A stretch of 64,000 nt of DNA from NCBI RefSeq assembly GCF_007855645.1, contig NZ_CP042261.1, positions 1,879,501 to 1,943,500 on the forward strand, written 5' to 3'. Of this stretch, positions 48,940-58,070 are shown piece after piece (within the stretch, counting starts at the first letter, position 1; each line of letters opens with the position of its first letter). The position numbers and the translations under genes were made by a program. Source of the DNA: Qingshengfaniella alkalisoli. Its GTDB lineage: Bacteria; Pseudomonadota; Alphaproteobacteria; Rhodobacterales; Rhodobacteraceae. The notes under the pieces were generated by a model that was not told where the DNA came from, made no database searches, and saw nothing but the letters and a program-made list of their open reading frames with translations.

Positions 48940-50388
48940 TTGAGAGTTTCAAAGTTCTATAAGCTTGGCCGAAGTCAGCCGTCGCTGAAATTTATTGACG
49001 TCGATATTGATCGGGACATCAAACTGTTCGTGAACGCGAGGGCTGTGCGACTGCTCGAATCCGAATGGGGGGATCACTGTAGCCATCTTCTCGCGAGTTT
49101 TTTTGAAGCAGTCATTGGATCGATCAGAAATGGTGACCATGCCAAAGCATTAAGTGTTCTTTCGCAATTGAAAGAACCGAACGAAACCCATCTCGGTTTG
49201 TCAAAAGGGAAGTCAGACGGTCGTGGCCTCGGACCGGAAAAGGCTCAACAGATTTGGAAAGCTCTTTGCAGCAGCAAAGCCGTAAAGACGGGCCTTCTAA
49301 GTGACCTGGAAGATACGGTCCTTCTTGTCGACGGGGTTTCGGTCGACATCTTGTCTGACATCATTACGAACATCATTCGCGGGCCGCTTATCACGTTCAC
49401 TCAAAATGCTTGCGAAGAGTATGACATTCCCATGGATGATGAAGTTGCCTCTGGTCCAGTCTGGAATCCGAAGACCCTTTCGTGGGATGAGGACTTTGTA
49501 CAACTGCCAGCTCCAAATGCGGAGAAGCTGATTTTAGTTCCCAAGTCTATTGTTCGGATCAGCTCTGATTTTGACGTTGGAATGTACTACCGGCACTACG
49601 TGTTGGAGGCGATGAAACAAGAAGAGATCGCTAGGAACTCGGAGCTAGTTTTCACGGTTAAATCGGGGAAAAACAAGGGGAAGAAGAAGGTCTACAAAAC
49701 AGAGCTGCAAGAAAAGTATGGGAGTGAAGCGAAGGCCGTATCCATCAAGTATACCGATAAAAACCCTGAACTCCTGAAGAAGTACAAAGCTGACAATTCC
49801 GCTCCAACTCCAGCATTGAGCCATCGACAGATCGCGGAGGTCCAAGAGTTGCCACCACCTGATTGGGAGGGGCTCATGGCCGCTGTGAGGGATTTGGAGC
49901 CGGGGCGCAAAGCGGCTTACCTGTATGAAGATGCCATCACGGACCTGCTTGCCGCTATCTTCTATCCCGTCTTGGTCGATCCAGATAAACAGACTGCGTT
50001 ACATGATGGCTTGAAGCGGGTTGATCTGACATTCACTAATTATGCGCGCTCTGGCTTCTTCGAATGGCTCGCCCGACACTACTCTTGTTCTCATGTCTTC
50101 ATCGAATGCAAAAATTTTGGGGAAGAGCTTGGGAACCCTGAGATCGATCAGATCGCCATGCGGTTTTCGAAAGAGAGAGGGCAATTTGGCATCGTTGTGT
50201 GCCGCGACATCGAAGATCGTGCCAGACTCGATCAGCGGTGTCGCGCGGCTGCACAGGATGGCCATGGGTATGTCGTTGTCCTCGCGGACGATGACTTAGA
50301 GAAGCTTATCTCAGAAGCGCAAGATCACCTACTTCAGAGACACGAATTCCCAACACTGAAAGCGGAGTTTGACAAGCTGATATTTTGA
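48940..50388 (+). CDS. PD-(D/E)XK nuclease-like protein, probable defence cargo
   Basis: This 482-residue protein starts at TTG 48940, where the conserved-looking SKFYKLGRSQPSLKFIDVD begins. The first 300 residues are not assignable but look like one folded unit. The C-terminal part has E330 (YLYEDAITDLL), D362 (LKRVDLTFTN) and E389-x-K391 (HVFIECKNF), matching a PD-(D/E)XK nuclease core of restriction-enzyme type. No methylase is adjacent, so a classical restriction-modification role is unlikely. Base composition is AT-richer than the chromosome, which supports recent transfer. An anti-phage role is inference from fold and setting. Confidence 0.7.
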   Translation: MRVSKFYKLGRSQPSLKFIDVDIDRDIKLFVNARAVRLLESEWGDHCSHLLASFFEAVIGSIRNGDHAKALSVLSQLKEPNETHLGLSKGKSDGRGLGPEKAQQIWKALCSSKAVKTGLLSDLEDTVLLVDGVSVDILSDIITNIIRGPLITFTQNACEEYDIPMDDEVASGPVWNPKTLSWDEDFVQLPAPNAEKLILVPKSIVRISSDFDVGMYYRHYVLEAMKQEEIARNSELVFTVKSGKNKGKKKVYKTELQEKYGSEAKAVSIKYTDKNPELLKKYKADNSAPTPALSHRQIAEVQELPPPDWEGLMAAVRDLEPGRKAAYLYEDAITDLLAAIFYPVLVDPDKQTALHDGLKRVDLTFTNYARSGFFEWLARHYSCSHVFIECKNFGEELGNPEIDQIAMRFSKERGQFGIVVCRDIEDRARLDQRCRAAAQDGHGYVVVLADDDLEKLISEAQDHLLQRHEFPTLKAEFDKLIF

Positions 50389-50392
50389 TAAT

Positions 50393-50418
50393 GGTGCATA
50401 ACTTACGGCTTATGCACC
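50393..50418 (+). terminator. Inverted repeat after the PD-(D/E)XK gene
   Basis: GGTGCATA and TATGCACC form an 8-base stem around a 10-base loop, five bases after the stop codon. There is no T run, so factor-independent termination is uncertain. Confidence 0.5.
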
Positions 50419-51039
50419 GCTAAAAGAAACCCAGCAAAATCGAGCGGTAGCGATGGTGCCTAAGTCTGGTGCGCAGTCAGACGTCCGCTTTTGGGAAGCT
50501 GCGCAGCGGCAAGGCGAGCACTGATTAAGGTCAGCTAAGGGCCGTTCCCACCTGCCTGGCCTCGATGATGTTGAGGTAGCCTCCGCCTTGGCGCGCCCCG
50601 CATCCTTGGCGGCGTGGCTATCCCGCGGCTATCCAAGCTGCTGGTGTTAGAGGATATCTTCGAAAGCCCTCAGGTCACGCGTTCCACCGATGGCCTGCTG
50701 AAGCCCCGTCTTAGACCCCGATGCTGTACCGGATACGGACTACCTGGTTGCGGCGGCCTGCAGTCTTCCTCGGCTGGATGGGCCCAAAACAAAGGTCGCA
50801 ACTAGGCGGGCGTGACGACCAAATGAAGGTCGTTTGCGAAAAAGAAACTTGTCGACGCCTTAAGTCCAGCGAATCCAGGGGCTTGGCGCAGCCAGATATT
50901 GTGCGAAAAACTCTTTATTATCAATTGGTTGCAATCCGTGCCGCAGTAGGGCACTCTGCCCTCGGCTGAGCGAGGCGAGCATTCCAACTCTCCCGATCAG
51001 CCGTGACGTGGCCTGCCTTCCCCGTGGGTCAAGACTTGT
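50419..51039. other. Non-coding stretch with decayed coding remnants
   Basis: No intact gene is seen. Two short protein-like stretches occur in different frames: LDDVEVASALARPASLAAW (about 50560-50620) and KLLVLEDIFESPQVTRS (about 50635-50690). They read like one gene interrupted by a frameshift, possibly a decayed helical or winged-helix protein. No family is claimed. The final 80 bases should hold the promoter of the metallophosphoesterase operon. Confidence 0.4.
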
Positions 51040-52230
51040 ATGAACTCATCGGAGGCGATTTTGCCCGGCCCCACCGTTATCGAAATCCCGGACAATGGCG
51101 GAACGGTCGCAGTAATGGCCGACCTCCACCTCAAGTCCTATTTCTGGCAGGGCAGCAACCCGCTCCAATTCCATGGCCTGCAAGATCGGCTGCTCTGGGA
51201 AAACGTTGATGCCTTGATCGTCGCGGGTGACCTGTCCGACACCTTCGGCCCGTCTCTGCAGGACGCGCTCGCATACCTGACCCGCTATGTGCCTGCTGAT
51301 CGCATCTACATCGTCCCCGGAAACCACGACTACTATTCTGTGCGGCTGGACGACGAGAACCGGCTCCGTGACCTGGTTCACGCCAGCGGGAGTTGGTTCG
51401 CGCAGAAGACCGAACTCCGCCATCGCAGCGACCGGTTTCTCTGCGCCACGTTGTGGACGGACTTTGACCTACTGGGGGATCAGGAAGCTGCCAAGAATTT
51501 CGCCCGCCGATTCATGCGCGACTTCGACATGATCTCCATCGAAGCGCTCGGTCATGTGTGGCTTGACCCGGACGAGGTGCTGCCGCGCCGCATATTCCCG
51601 GTTACACCTGAGGACATAATCGCCGTGCATCGGGAACACCGCGCTTGGCTGGAAGAAAAACTGGCGACCCCACATTTCGCCAACAATGGCAGGACCTTCG
51701 TTGTCACGCACCACGGCCCGCACCCGTCTGCCGCGGGTCCAATCGATGGCCTCACGCCAGCCTTCCACTCGGACCTGACAGAAGTCCTTGAGCAGAGCGA
51801 CATCGAAACCTGGTTCTTCGGTCATTCACACCGGCGACTGTCTTCCGTGGTTGCTGGGACACGCATTCAGAACATCTCGATCGGTTACCCGGACGAGGAT
51901 CACGGCGACGACGAGGATGACCTGGCAGAGGTCTGCTTCATTGCGGCGGCGCTGAACACGCAGTCCTCGAATGAGGTTAGGGAGCTGCCGGCCGACCGAC
52001 AGGCACTCGAGCAGGACTTCGAGTACGCGCTTCGGTGCAGCGAAACCGGCATTCCTGTCCTGGTGGACAAGCTCACACCCTCAACGCGCGCCTTTCTGCG
52101 CCAAGCGTTGAGAGCATGCGCCTGCCCTGTCGTGCCGGAAGGAGACGCGTACTACGCAACCGATGTCATCGTCGCGCTCAGCCGGGCAGCGACGCCCGAG
52201 CCTCCGGACGTAAATGGGGGCGATCAATGA
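51040..52230 (+). CDS. Calcineurin-like metallophosphoesterase
   Basis: This 396-residue protein has the full metallophosphoesterase motif set: DLH (28-30), GDLSD (63-67), GNHDYYS (94-100), THHGPH (222-227) and GHSHR (260-264). The dimetal site looks intact. The C-terminal 120 residues are helical and unassigned. The start is ATG 51040, or TTG 51061 which has GGAGG six bases upstream. It overlaps the next gene by four bases and heads an operon with two small membrane proteins and a TniQ-like fragment. A nuclease or phosphodiesterase role in defence is inferred only. Confidence 0.88.
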   Translation: MNSSEAILPGPTVIEIPDNGGTVAVMADLHLKSYFWQGSNPLQFHGLQDRLLWENVDALIVAGDLSDTFGPSLQDALAYLTRYVPADRIYIVPGNHDYYSVRLDDENRLRDLVHASGSWFAQKTELRHRSDRFLCATLWTDFDLLGDQEAAKNFARRFMRDFDMISIEALGHVWLDPDEVLPRRIFPVTPEDIIAVHREHRAWLEEKLATPHFANNGRTFVVTHHGPHPSAAGPIDGLTPAFHSDLTEVLEQSDIETWFFGHSHRRLSSVVAGTRIQNISIGYPDEDHGDDEDDLAEVCFIAAALNTQSSNEVRELPADRQALEQDFEYALRCSETGIPVLVDKLTPSTRAFLRQALRACACPVVPEGDAYYATDVIVALSRAATPEPPDVNGGDQ

Positions 52231-52493
52231 CCATGGGCGCCCTTCTAGGAATTGCAGGCATGGTGATCGGCGCGAGCGCCATCATCCGATCGCTGATGAT
52301 TTACGGGCAGAGCATCCGCTCTGCCGAGCCCGATCCGGAACGCGTCCGTCGTTTCATCGAAACCGCTCCTCCCCTGCCGAAGCACCTCCTTCGGGCCGAC
52401 CACGAGAGCGCTGGCAGCGACGCGCAGGACCCTTCGACGACCAAAGTCGGCCCAGAAGCATATGGTCACGATCCTGAGGGCGGAAGTCGATGA
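52227..52493 (+). CDS. Small single-span membrane protein (copy 1)
   Basis: This 88-residue protein has one membrane span (about residues 4-26, LLGIAGMVIGASAIIRSLMI) followed by a cytoplasmic tail with SAEPDPERVRRFIETAPP. The same tail motif occurs in the next gene, so the two are paralogues. It overlaps the phosphoesterase and copy 2 as ATGA on each side. The function is unknown. Confidence 0.75.
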   Translation: MTMGALLGIAGMVIGASAIIRSLMIYGQSIRSAEPDPERVRRFIETAPPLPKHLLRADHESAGSDAQDPSTTKVGPEAYGHDPEGGSR

Positions 52494-52792
52494 CTATGCT
52501 CTCACTGGCACGAGAGTGCTCCGGATTGCTGAGCATGGACGCGCTGATCTCGATCACCGGGATGCTCGTCTGCCTGTTCGGCCTCGTCCGTGTCATAGTC
52601 GCTTATTCTGGGACGACGCGGTCTGCCGCCCCTGATCCCGAAAGGGTGAAGCGCTTTATCGAAAGCGCCCCGCCAATTCAGGCTCCCCTGATCGACGCCT
52701 CTATCGCCAGGAGCCCCCAGGAGAGGCACGGTCTCGCGCAAGAGGCCGAGCCTGCTGAAGAAGACTCAAAAGACCAGGAGGCGCCGCGTTGA
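52490..52792 (+). CDS. Small single-span membrane protein (copy 2)
   Basis: The protein has 100 residues from ATG 52490, or 85 from ATG 52535. One membrane span (ALISITGMLVCLFGLVRVIV) precedes SAAPDPERVKRFIESAPP, which matches the tail of copy 1 nearly residue for residue. The acidic C-terminus differs. Tandem paralogues of this kind suggest a hetero-oligomer or two membrane anchors for the phosphoesterase. No family is recognised. Confidence 0.73.
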   Translation: MTMLSLARECSGLLSMDALISITGMLVCLFGLVRVIVAYSGTTRSAAPDPERVKRFIESAPPIQAPLIDASIARSPQERHGLAQEAEPAEEDSKDQEAPR

Positions 52793-53136
52793 CCACACCA
52801 GTCCCCCTCGCGCCTGATCTCCAAGATCGGGAAACTGCCTTCTCCTTCGTATCGCGCCTCGCCGCGATGAACAGCGCGGATACTGCGGGCTTCTGCACTG
52901 ACATGGGACTGTCCTTCAGCAAGGTGATCGACGGCAAGCCCGATGCCCTGGCCGGTGTGGCAGCTCTCAGCGCGACTGACGTCGAGGACCTACGGCGTTG
53001 GTCGCCGCGGTACATGGCCTCACCCTGGGTGAGCCCCAACAGATCGTCGCGGAAAACGACAAGCAATGCGTCACTCTCTCGGAGGACGGGCGCCGGAACA
53101 GAACTGCGCAGGGTCACAGCATCGCGGTGGATCTGA
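52789..53136 (+). pseudogene. TniQ-like N-terminal fragment
   Basis: This 115-residue frame starts at TTG overlapping the previous stop (TTGA). Residues 3-65 (PVPLAPDLQDRETAFSFVSR, AAMNSADTAGF) align by eye with the start of the tniQ gene at 57060 (RETVLSFLSRFATMNAAEMS). After about residue 70 the similarity ends, and the zinc-binding CPLC region is missing. It is therefore a truncated copy, perhaps continuing in another frame (52998-53315). Its coupling to the membrane-protein operon is odd for a mere remnant. Confidence 0.6.
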
Positions 53137-53287
53137 AACGTGATCCCCAAAAGACTACGGTCGTTCTGCGTCACGGCATAACGAGCGCAAACCTCGATGA
53201 AATCTCTGCGGCATGCGTCATCCCTGGTCGGCAGGTTCACGCTCCCACATATCGCACCACCGGAAATGAGCTATGGAGAAAACGCAC

Positions 53288-53647
53288 ATGGAATATTCGC
53301 CTGACGACTGGGTGATCCTGAACGTTTCGTTTACGACGCGGGACAGAACTTTCACTCAGCTCAGAGTGTTGGGCGGCTGGCGCGGGGGGTATCTCAGTGG
53401 GGATGCCTGGCGCATAAACTCAGGCATCCAAGCCGTTCATGCGGATGGCCTCGAATACCGCTTCCTTGGTCGATCAGGTTCCGTCTATCTATGCCGTCGC
53501 GGCGGATATCGCATGTCACGCATCATGGCGTCTGGCCTGGAAGAGCTGAAGCGTCAATCGACCGTTGTCGATGCAGAGATTCTTGAAGACCGGAATTGGC
53601 TTGAACCAGGGCTCCTTAAAGCACTTCTGTATCGACCCAGCGGCTGA
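53288..53647 (+). CDS. Conserved hypothetical protein with WRxNSGI motif
   Basis: This 119-residue protein from ATG 53288 has GGAG nine bases upstream; ATG 53273 is also in frame. The core DDWVILNVSF then RVLGGWRGGYLSGDAWRINS and FLGRSGSVYLCRRGGYRMS resembles a small protein recalled from many proteobacteria without known function (GWSGGYLDGDSWRMNSGI-like). The fold should be a compact beta sheet. It stands between the TniQ-like fragment and a convergent gene. Confidence 0.65.
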   Translation: MEYSPDDWVILNVSFTTRDRTFTQLRVLGGWRGGYLSGDAWRINSGIQAVHADGLEYRFLGRSGSVYLCRRGGYRMSRIMASGLEELKRQSTVVDAEILEDRNWLEPGLLKALLYRPSG

Positions 53648-53890
53648 CGATACGGCGGCGAGGTGACTTTGGCTCGAGATCTTCGCGACTCGGCTAGGGG
53701 CTGCTTGATGCACAGGTGGGAGACCTCAGCCGGCAGTGCCGCTACTTCCGGCCCAGACCGGCCATACAACCCATTCGTTTACGCCGCAGCGCAGCTTACG
53801 CAAAGCAGACGTTGATCGTATGCCAAACAATTGATGCAATGAGATAGCGTATCCGGTGACTAACAGAACCGATCCCCGCGTGAACTTGGC

Positions 53891-56584
53891 TTAACTGGTT
53901 GATGATGCCCAGCGGGCCCATTTGCGTATCGAAGCTCCATTTCGCGCTTGTGAACCTTCCGACCAACCTAGCGAGAAGCGGTCGGATAGAGCTTTCCCCA
54001 TTTCCCTTCCTTTTATCCCTGGATTATCCGAAAGTAATTCAATTGCAGAATTGATAGTCCTTGTCTGTAGCGCGGCTTCTCTGATTGCGGTTTCGGGGTC
54101 GGTCCAATTTCCGTTCAAGAAAATGGTGCCTTTCATTTCGCGAAGCAAGCCTAAACTGAAAAGCGTTGAAATCGCATTTCGGCTCGACAGGCCTTCAAGG
54201 TCTCGCCGTGTGCTGCCCTTGTCGGGCACCGCATTGAGGGCGGCTAGCGATGCGTCCACTGGGGCTTCGCCTATGAAAATCCCCGTTCGGCGTTTTCGGT
54301 CATACCGCACTTCCAAAACGTCTAGTTGAGTTGGCCGTGCATCTTTTTGGAAACCATAGTCGTCCGGGTATTCCACGATCAAGCCCACTGAAAGGAGCCA
54401 GCGAAGGGTTCTTCCGAAATAGATTGAATGGGTCTTTTCGGAGAACTGGCTTCGCGCTGTGATTTCCCTAAATATCTCGTCCAATCGATCTTTAGGAATT
54501 AAGCCGCCATCGGCCTCCGCCCGAATTCTTCGAACCACCTCGTGTGTCGTCCAAAACTCGAACGCGATTCTGTATGCTTTTGCGTCAGTTCGATACAAAG
54601 GCGACACAACCCCTTCTTTACGGTTTGTCGATGCATGCCCGAGATTGACCAAGTCTCTGACCAAATTGTCAACTGACGCATGAGTGAGGTCCATTGCCTC
54701 GCCCAATTCGTCATAGCTGACCGAATCGTGCTCACGTAGAAAGTTCACGGCTGGGACATAGCGTGAGTAGTTTGATTGCGGGATGTACGTTTTGGGTATG
54801 AAAGGGATCTGTTCGGAGATAACGTAGTCTTTGAAGATATCCCAGTAAACCGTTAGCCGGGTTCCGCTGCGAATTACCAATCTCTTTTGAATAAGCGCGT
54901 TCAAAACGATGGCGCCATGCAATTGGTCAATTTTGAAGTACTCTGCGGGAGACTCTCGGGCAATTTGCCGGATACAAGCCAACTCCGCAGGGGATAGCTT
55001 TTCTAAGTCCTTTCGGAATAGCTCTTCGATATTGAGGCCTTGCCCAATAACCTCATTCTGCTCCAGTCCTTCGTTCACTAGATCAAAAACGTGTACGCAC
55101 AGCTTCTTCAGCAGCCAAGGGTAGCCTTGGCAGTTGTCAATTAGGACTCTTCTAAGTTGGGGATGGATTTGTTGTCCAAGCTCGGCGCCAAATCTGCCGA
55201 TAGCTTTGGAGACCTCTTTGTCGTTGAACGGGGGAAGGTCAATTTCTAAGCGTCTGTCTTCAAGTTCGTGCCAAAGATGGTAAGCCTTGTGCTCCGTTGT
55301 GATCGTGCCATCGGTCCGCCAAGAGAATCCTACTGCAATTGGCCCTTGAGCGCTTTCAACTGAGGCGCAAAGCTTTCTCATTTCATCGAATATATCCGAA
55401 AGGTCAGGCTTGTAGAGGAGTTCCTCGAATTGATCGAAGACTAGGCAGATAGTCTTTCCCTCGGCTTCAAGTTTTGCGAGTAGGCTCGCCATCGATTCCG
55501 TATCAAAGAAGTTTGCCGCTCCACCAAACCTGAGTTCCTCGGTAGTGGAAATAAAGCCTTTGTCTACCGCTTGTCGAATTGCCGAAGCAAGAGCAAGCTC
55601 GGGAAAACGCTTCGACGCTGCCGCGCGACTGTCCACTGCAAAAATGAAATGACGTTTCCGGTACTTCGGCTTCCTCGCCGTGTCCGCGATTTTCAATACG
55701 GTTGAGCTTTTGCCCCATCCGGAGGGCGCCTTCAATGCAAAGAGCCTAGTATCGGTCTTCCCATTGTTGACATTGCCTAGGAAGGCAAAAACTCGATCAA
55801 TAACAGCTTCTCGCCCAACAAAATCCACTGGACGCGAAGGTCGCAAGTCTGACCAAGTATCAGCCATGGGAACCGAAACAATACTCTGCATCTCGTCTTT
55901 GAGCGAACGTGACGTTGTTGGCACAGTTGAAGACTTGACCCAGTTCAGGTCGGATAGGCTCGTATTGGTGTTCTGTATCCAATCGGTGGAACTGTCAGCG
56001 CGGCTTCCATCTCCTGCGTGGAAGAGTTCGCAGGTGTCTGTGACCCCGGTAGCCGAATCTGACGCAGGGAGGGCCCAAAACTCACCATGACTGGTGATCA
56101 GTAAGTAAGCTTGTTCGGCCTTTCCGGGTGCTTGTACTGTCGAGGAAATCTGCTTTGGGTCAACTACAAGCTTTGCTGCAATCAACCGTTGCACCAACTC
56201 CTTAGGTTCGTAGATTCGTAGTCTTCGCTTTTCTTCAGCTGGCTTGCTTTCCCATTCGTGCTTGATGCCCTTGCCGTCTTTCGTCAGATCATGTGTCGAT
56301 ATGAGCCAGCCTGCGCTCGCGCTTCGCAGCATTACGTTGCCTAAGAGTTTTGAAATTGAGTCCGCGCTCAACGAATGTCGATACGCTTTACACTCGACTA
56401 GGGTGATTTCCGACGTGTCCTGATCTCTGCAGAGGAGATCGACCTCCATTCCTGTAACCCGTACTTGCTCGCTTACTGCTTGGTTTTGTGTCTCAAGAAA
56501 CCGACCGACAAAATTTTCCAGCACCGAACCTTTTTCAGACGAGTTAGCTTTTTCTTCGGTGCAGATTTCAACTATGTACTTCAC
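53891..56584 (-). CDS. Mrr-like nuclease fused to STAND ATPase, probable anti-phage effector
   Basis: The protein has about 897 residues from GTG 56584; TTG 56590 is the alternative. The N-terminal 130 residues form an Mrr/PD-(D/E)XK domain with GSVLENFVGRFLETQ, GMEVDLLCRD (Asp near 49) and LVECKAYRHSL (Glu and Lys near 64 and 66). A STAND NTPase follows with FVGREAVIDRV, Walker A APSGWGKSS (about 287-295), Walker B ICLVFDQFEELL (about 379-390) and the STAND GYPWLLKKLC motif. The C-terminal 350 residues look like winged-helix repeats rather than TPRs. This architecture resembles NLR-like Avs proteins, in which a nuclease is released on phage sensing. The gene is AT-richer than the core genome. 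Confidence 0.8.
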   Translation of the reverse strand: MKYIVEICTEEKANSSEKGSVLENFVGRFLETQNQAVSEQVRVTGMEVDLLCRDQDTSEITLVECKAYRHSLSADSISKLLGNVMLRSASAGWLISTHDLTKDGKGIKHEWESKPAEEKRRLRIYEPKELVQRLIAAKLVVDPKQISSTVQAPGKAEQAYLLITSHGEFWALPASDSATGVTDTCELFHAGDGSRADSSTDWIQNTNTSLSDLNWVKSSTVPTTSRSLKDEMQSIVSVPMADTWSDLRPSRPVDFVGREAVIDRVFAFLGNVNNGKTDTRLFALKAPSGWGKSSTVLKIADTARKPKYRKRHFIFAVDSRAAASKRFPELALASAIRQAVDKGFISTTEELRFGGAANFFDTESMASLLAKLEAEGKTICLVFDQFEELLYKPDLSDIFDEMRKLCASVESAQGPIAVGFSWRTDGTITTEHKAYHLWHELEDRRLEIDLPPFNDKEVSKAIGRFGAELGQQIHPQLRRVLIDNCQGYPWLLKKLCVHVFDLVNEGLEQNEVIGQGLNIEELFRKDLEKLSPAELACIRQIARESPAEYFKIDQLHGAIVLNALIQKRLVIRSGTRLTVYWDIFKDYVISEQIPFIPKTYIPQSNYSRYVPAVNFLREHDSVSYDELGEAMDLTHASVDNLVRDLVNLGHASTNRKEGVVSPLYRTDAKAYRIAFEFWTTHEVVRRIRAEADGGLIPKDRLDEIFREITARSQFSEKTHSIYFGRTLRWLLSVGLIVEYPDDYGFQKDARPTQLDVLEVRYDRKRRTGIFIGEAPVDASLAALNAVPDKGSTRRDLEGLSSRNAISTLFSLGLLREMKGTIFLNGNWTDPETAIREAALQTRTINSAIELLSDNPGIKGREMGKALSDRFSLGWSEGSQARNGASIRKWARWASSTS

Positions 56585-57059
56585 CCTCAATACCTTCCTC
56601 AGAAAACCCGACCTTCGGCGGGTGCCAGACCACGTGTTAGTTCCGTAGGAGCCCTCGGTTTAAAGCTAGGCGATGGCATTGGCTAGGAGAAGCGTATTTT
56701 CCAACTCATCTCGGACATTCATGCTGGGCGCAGCGAAAGTCTGCAATCCGCCCGCTATGTCGGTCATGCGGGTTCTGGCAGCGTGGTCCTGGCGGAATGT
56801 CCGCTTCCATGTCCTTGCGAGGGAGCATCGCACGCGCAGAGAAGGTCCAGTTCCCCCGCCCTGAGCGGATCTGGTCTCGAAGGGCCGCACTCATCATGCC
56901 CTGACCTGCCGCGCACCTGGTTGATAGCACGAAATCCGAGACCAGTTTCGCTATCGCGCGAGGCCCTTTTGCCCGGACCTGCCCCCTTGTGTTGATCCGG
57001 TCTGGACCGAGATCGATCGTTGTCCCATCTTCCGCAGGACAAGACCGATAGGAACTTCG
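56585..57059. other. Non-coding stretch between divergent nuclease-STAND and tniQ genes
   Basis: No supported gene is present. Frames here are short or are extensions of the mirror strand of tniQ. AT-rich sequence near 56585-56660 is the probable promoter area of the nuclease-STAND gene, and the GC-rich remainder precedes tniQ. Confidence 0.5.
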
Positions 57060-58055
57060 ATGCCTTTCCCACTGCCTCTCCGTCCACTCCCGGCTCCGCG
57101 CGAAACGGTCCTGTCCTTCCTTTCGCGTTTCGCCACGATGAATGCAGCGGAGATGAGCGACTTTTCCATCGATCTCGGCCATCAGATTCGCCGCTTTCTG
57201 GACCTGGAAACCGCTGCCCTTGATTGTCTGGCCGAAGCGGCGGGGCTGGAACCTGCGATACGCGATGAACTTGCGTCCTGGACCGGCGTGCCTGCCGGCG
57301 ACGTCAGAATGGCTTTCAGAGGTGAAGCCTTTGTGTCGCGCGCCCTGCGCAACCCTGTCATGCGGGGTTGCCCGTTGTGCCTGCAAGAGGATGCCCAGGC
57401 GACGCCCGGCCATCCGGAGCGGTTGATGGCGATGCGGGGCGACTGGCTGTTGCGGTCGGTCAATCTCTGCTGCCACCACCACCACCCTCTCGTGCCGCTT
57501 TGGGAGGTCGCCAAGCCTGCCGAGAGGTTCGACAGCGTGGCCCGGCTGCGCGATCTTGCCCCTAGGATCATGGCCGGGGCGTTCGATCGACCCTGCTCTG
57601 CACCGACAGATTACGATCTCTGGCTGGATATGCGCCTCGAGACCGGCGAGGATCCGACCTGGCTGGCCGGGCACGGTGTATATGCAGTAACAACGATCTG
57701 CGCGCTCTTCGGGATGGCCCTGCTGCAACATCGCTCCCCCGAAGCAAGCATTGGAGACAGGCGGGAGGCAGAGGCTCAAGCAGCCGGTTTCGCTGTGCTC
57801 TCCCAAGGAGAGACGGCCTTCCGCCAGGCCCTGCGGGACCTCGCCCGAAGCAGCGGCGGCACGCAGATCGCGCCGCGGCAGACGTTCGGAAAGCTGTATG
57901 TCGCGCTCGACGACTACCTGACAGATGCAGCCTTCGATCCGTTCCGCACGATGCTGCGGGATTGCATTCTCGAGACCTGGCCGGTTGCCGCCGGTGAGCG
58001 CGTCCTGGGCGAGGTGCTGCCGGCGCGGCGCCTGCATAACCCCAGAACGGCGTCT
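57060..58055 (+). pseudogene. tniQ: TniQ target-selection protein, N-terminal part (split by IS)
   Basis: This 332-codon portion begins MPFPLPLRPLPAPRETVLSF, the usual TniQ opening. It carries a zinc site with CPLC (about 103-106) and LCCHHHHPLVPLW, and continues to ETWPVAAGERVLGEVLPARR then LHNPRTAS, where TniQ proteins normally read RRLHS-RTAS. There the sequence enters the inverted repeat of an IS1111-type element. The remainder resumes at about 59398. TniQ/TnsD chooses the target site for TniB and TniA, so loss should block directed transposition. Confidence 0.88.
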
Positions 58056-58070
58056 GTGGGTGGCTCCTGC

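Noticed and set aside
52701-53240. Minus-strand frame of 179 codons opposite the TniQ-like fragment
   Set aside because: The plus strand carries the TniQ-like similarity and translational coupling. The minus frame has no recognisable start or motif.
56706-58037. Minus-strand frame of 443 codons opposite tniQ
   Set aside because: Most of it is antisense to the TniQ frame, which carries a zinc site and family motifs. The mirror has neither.
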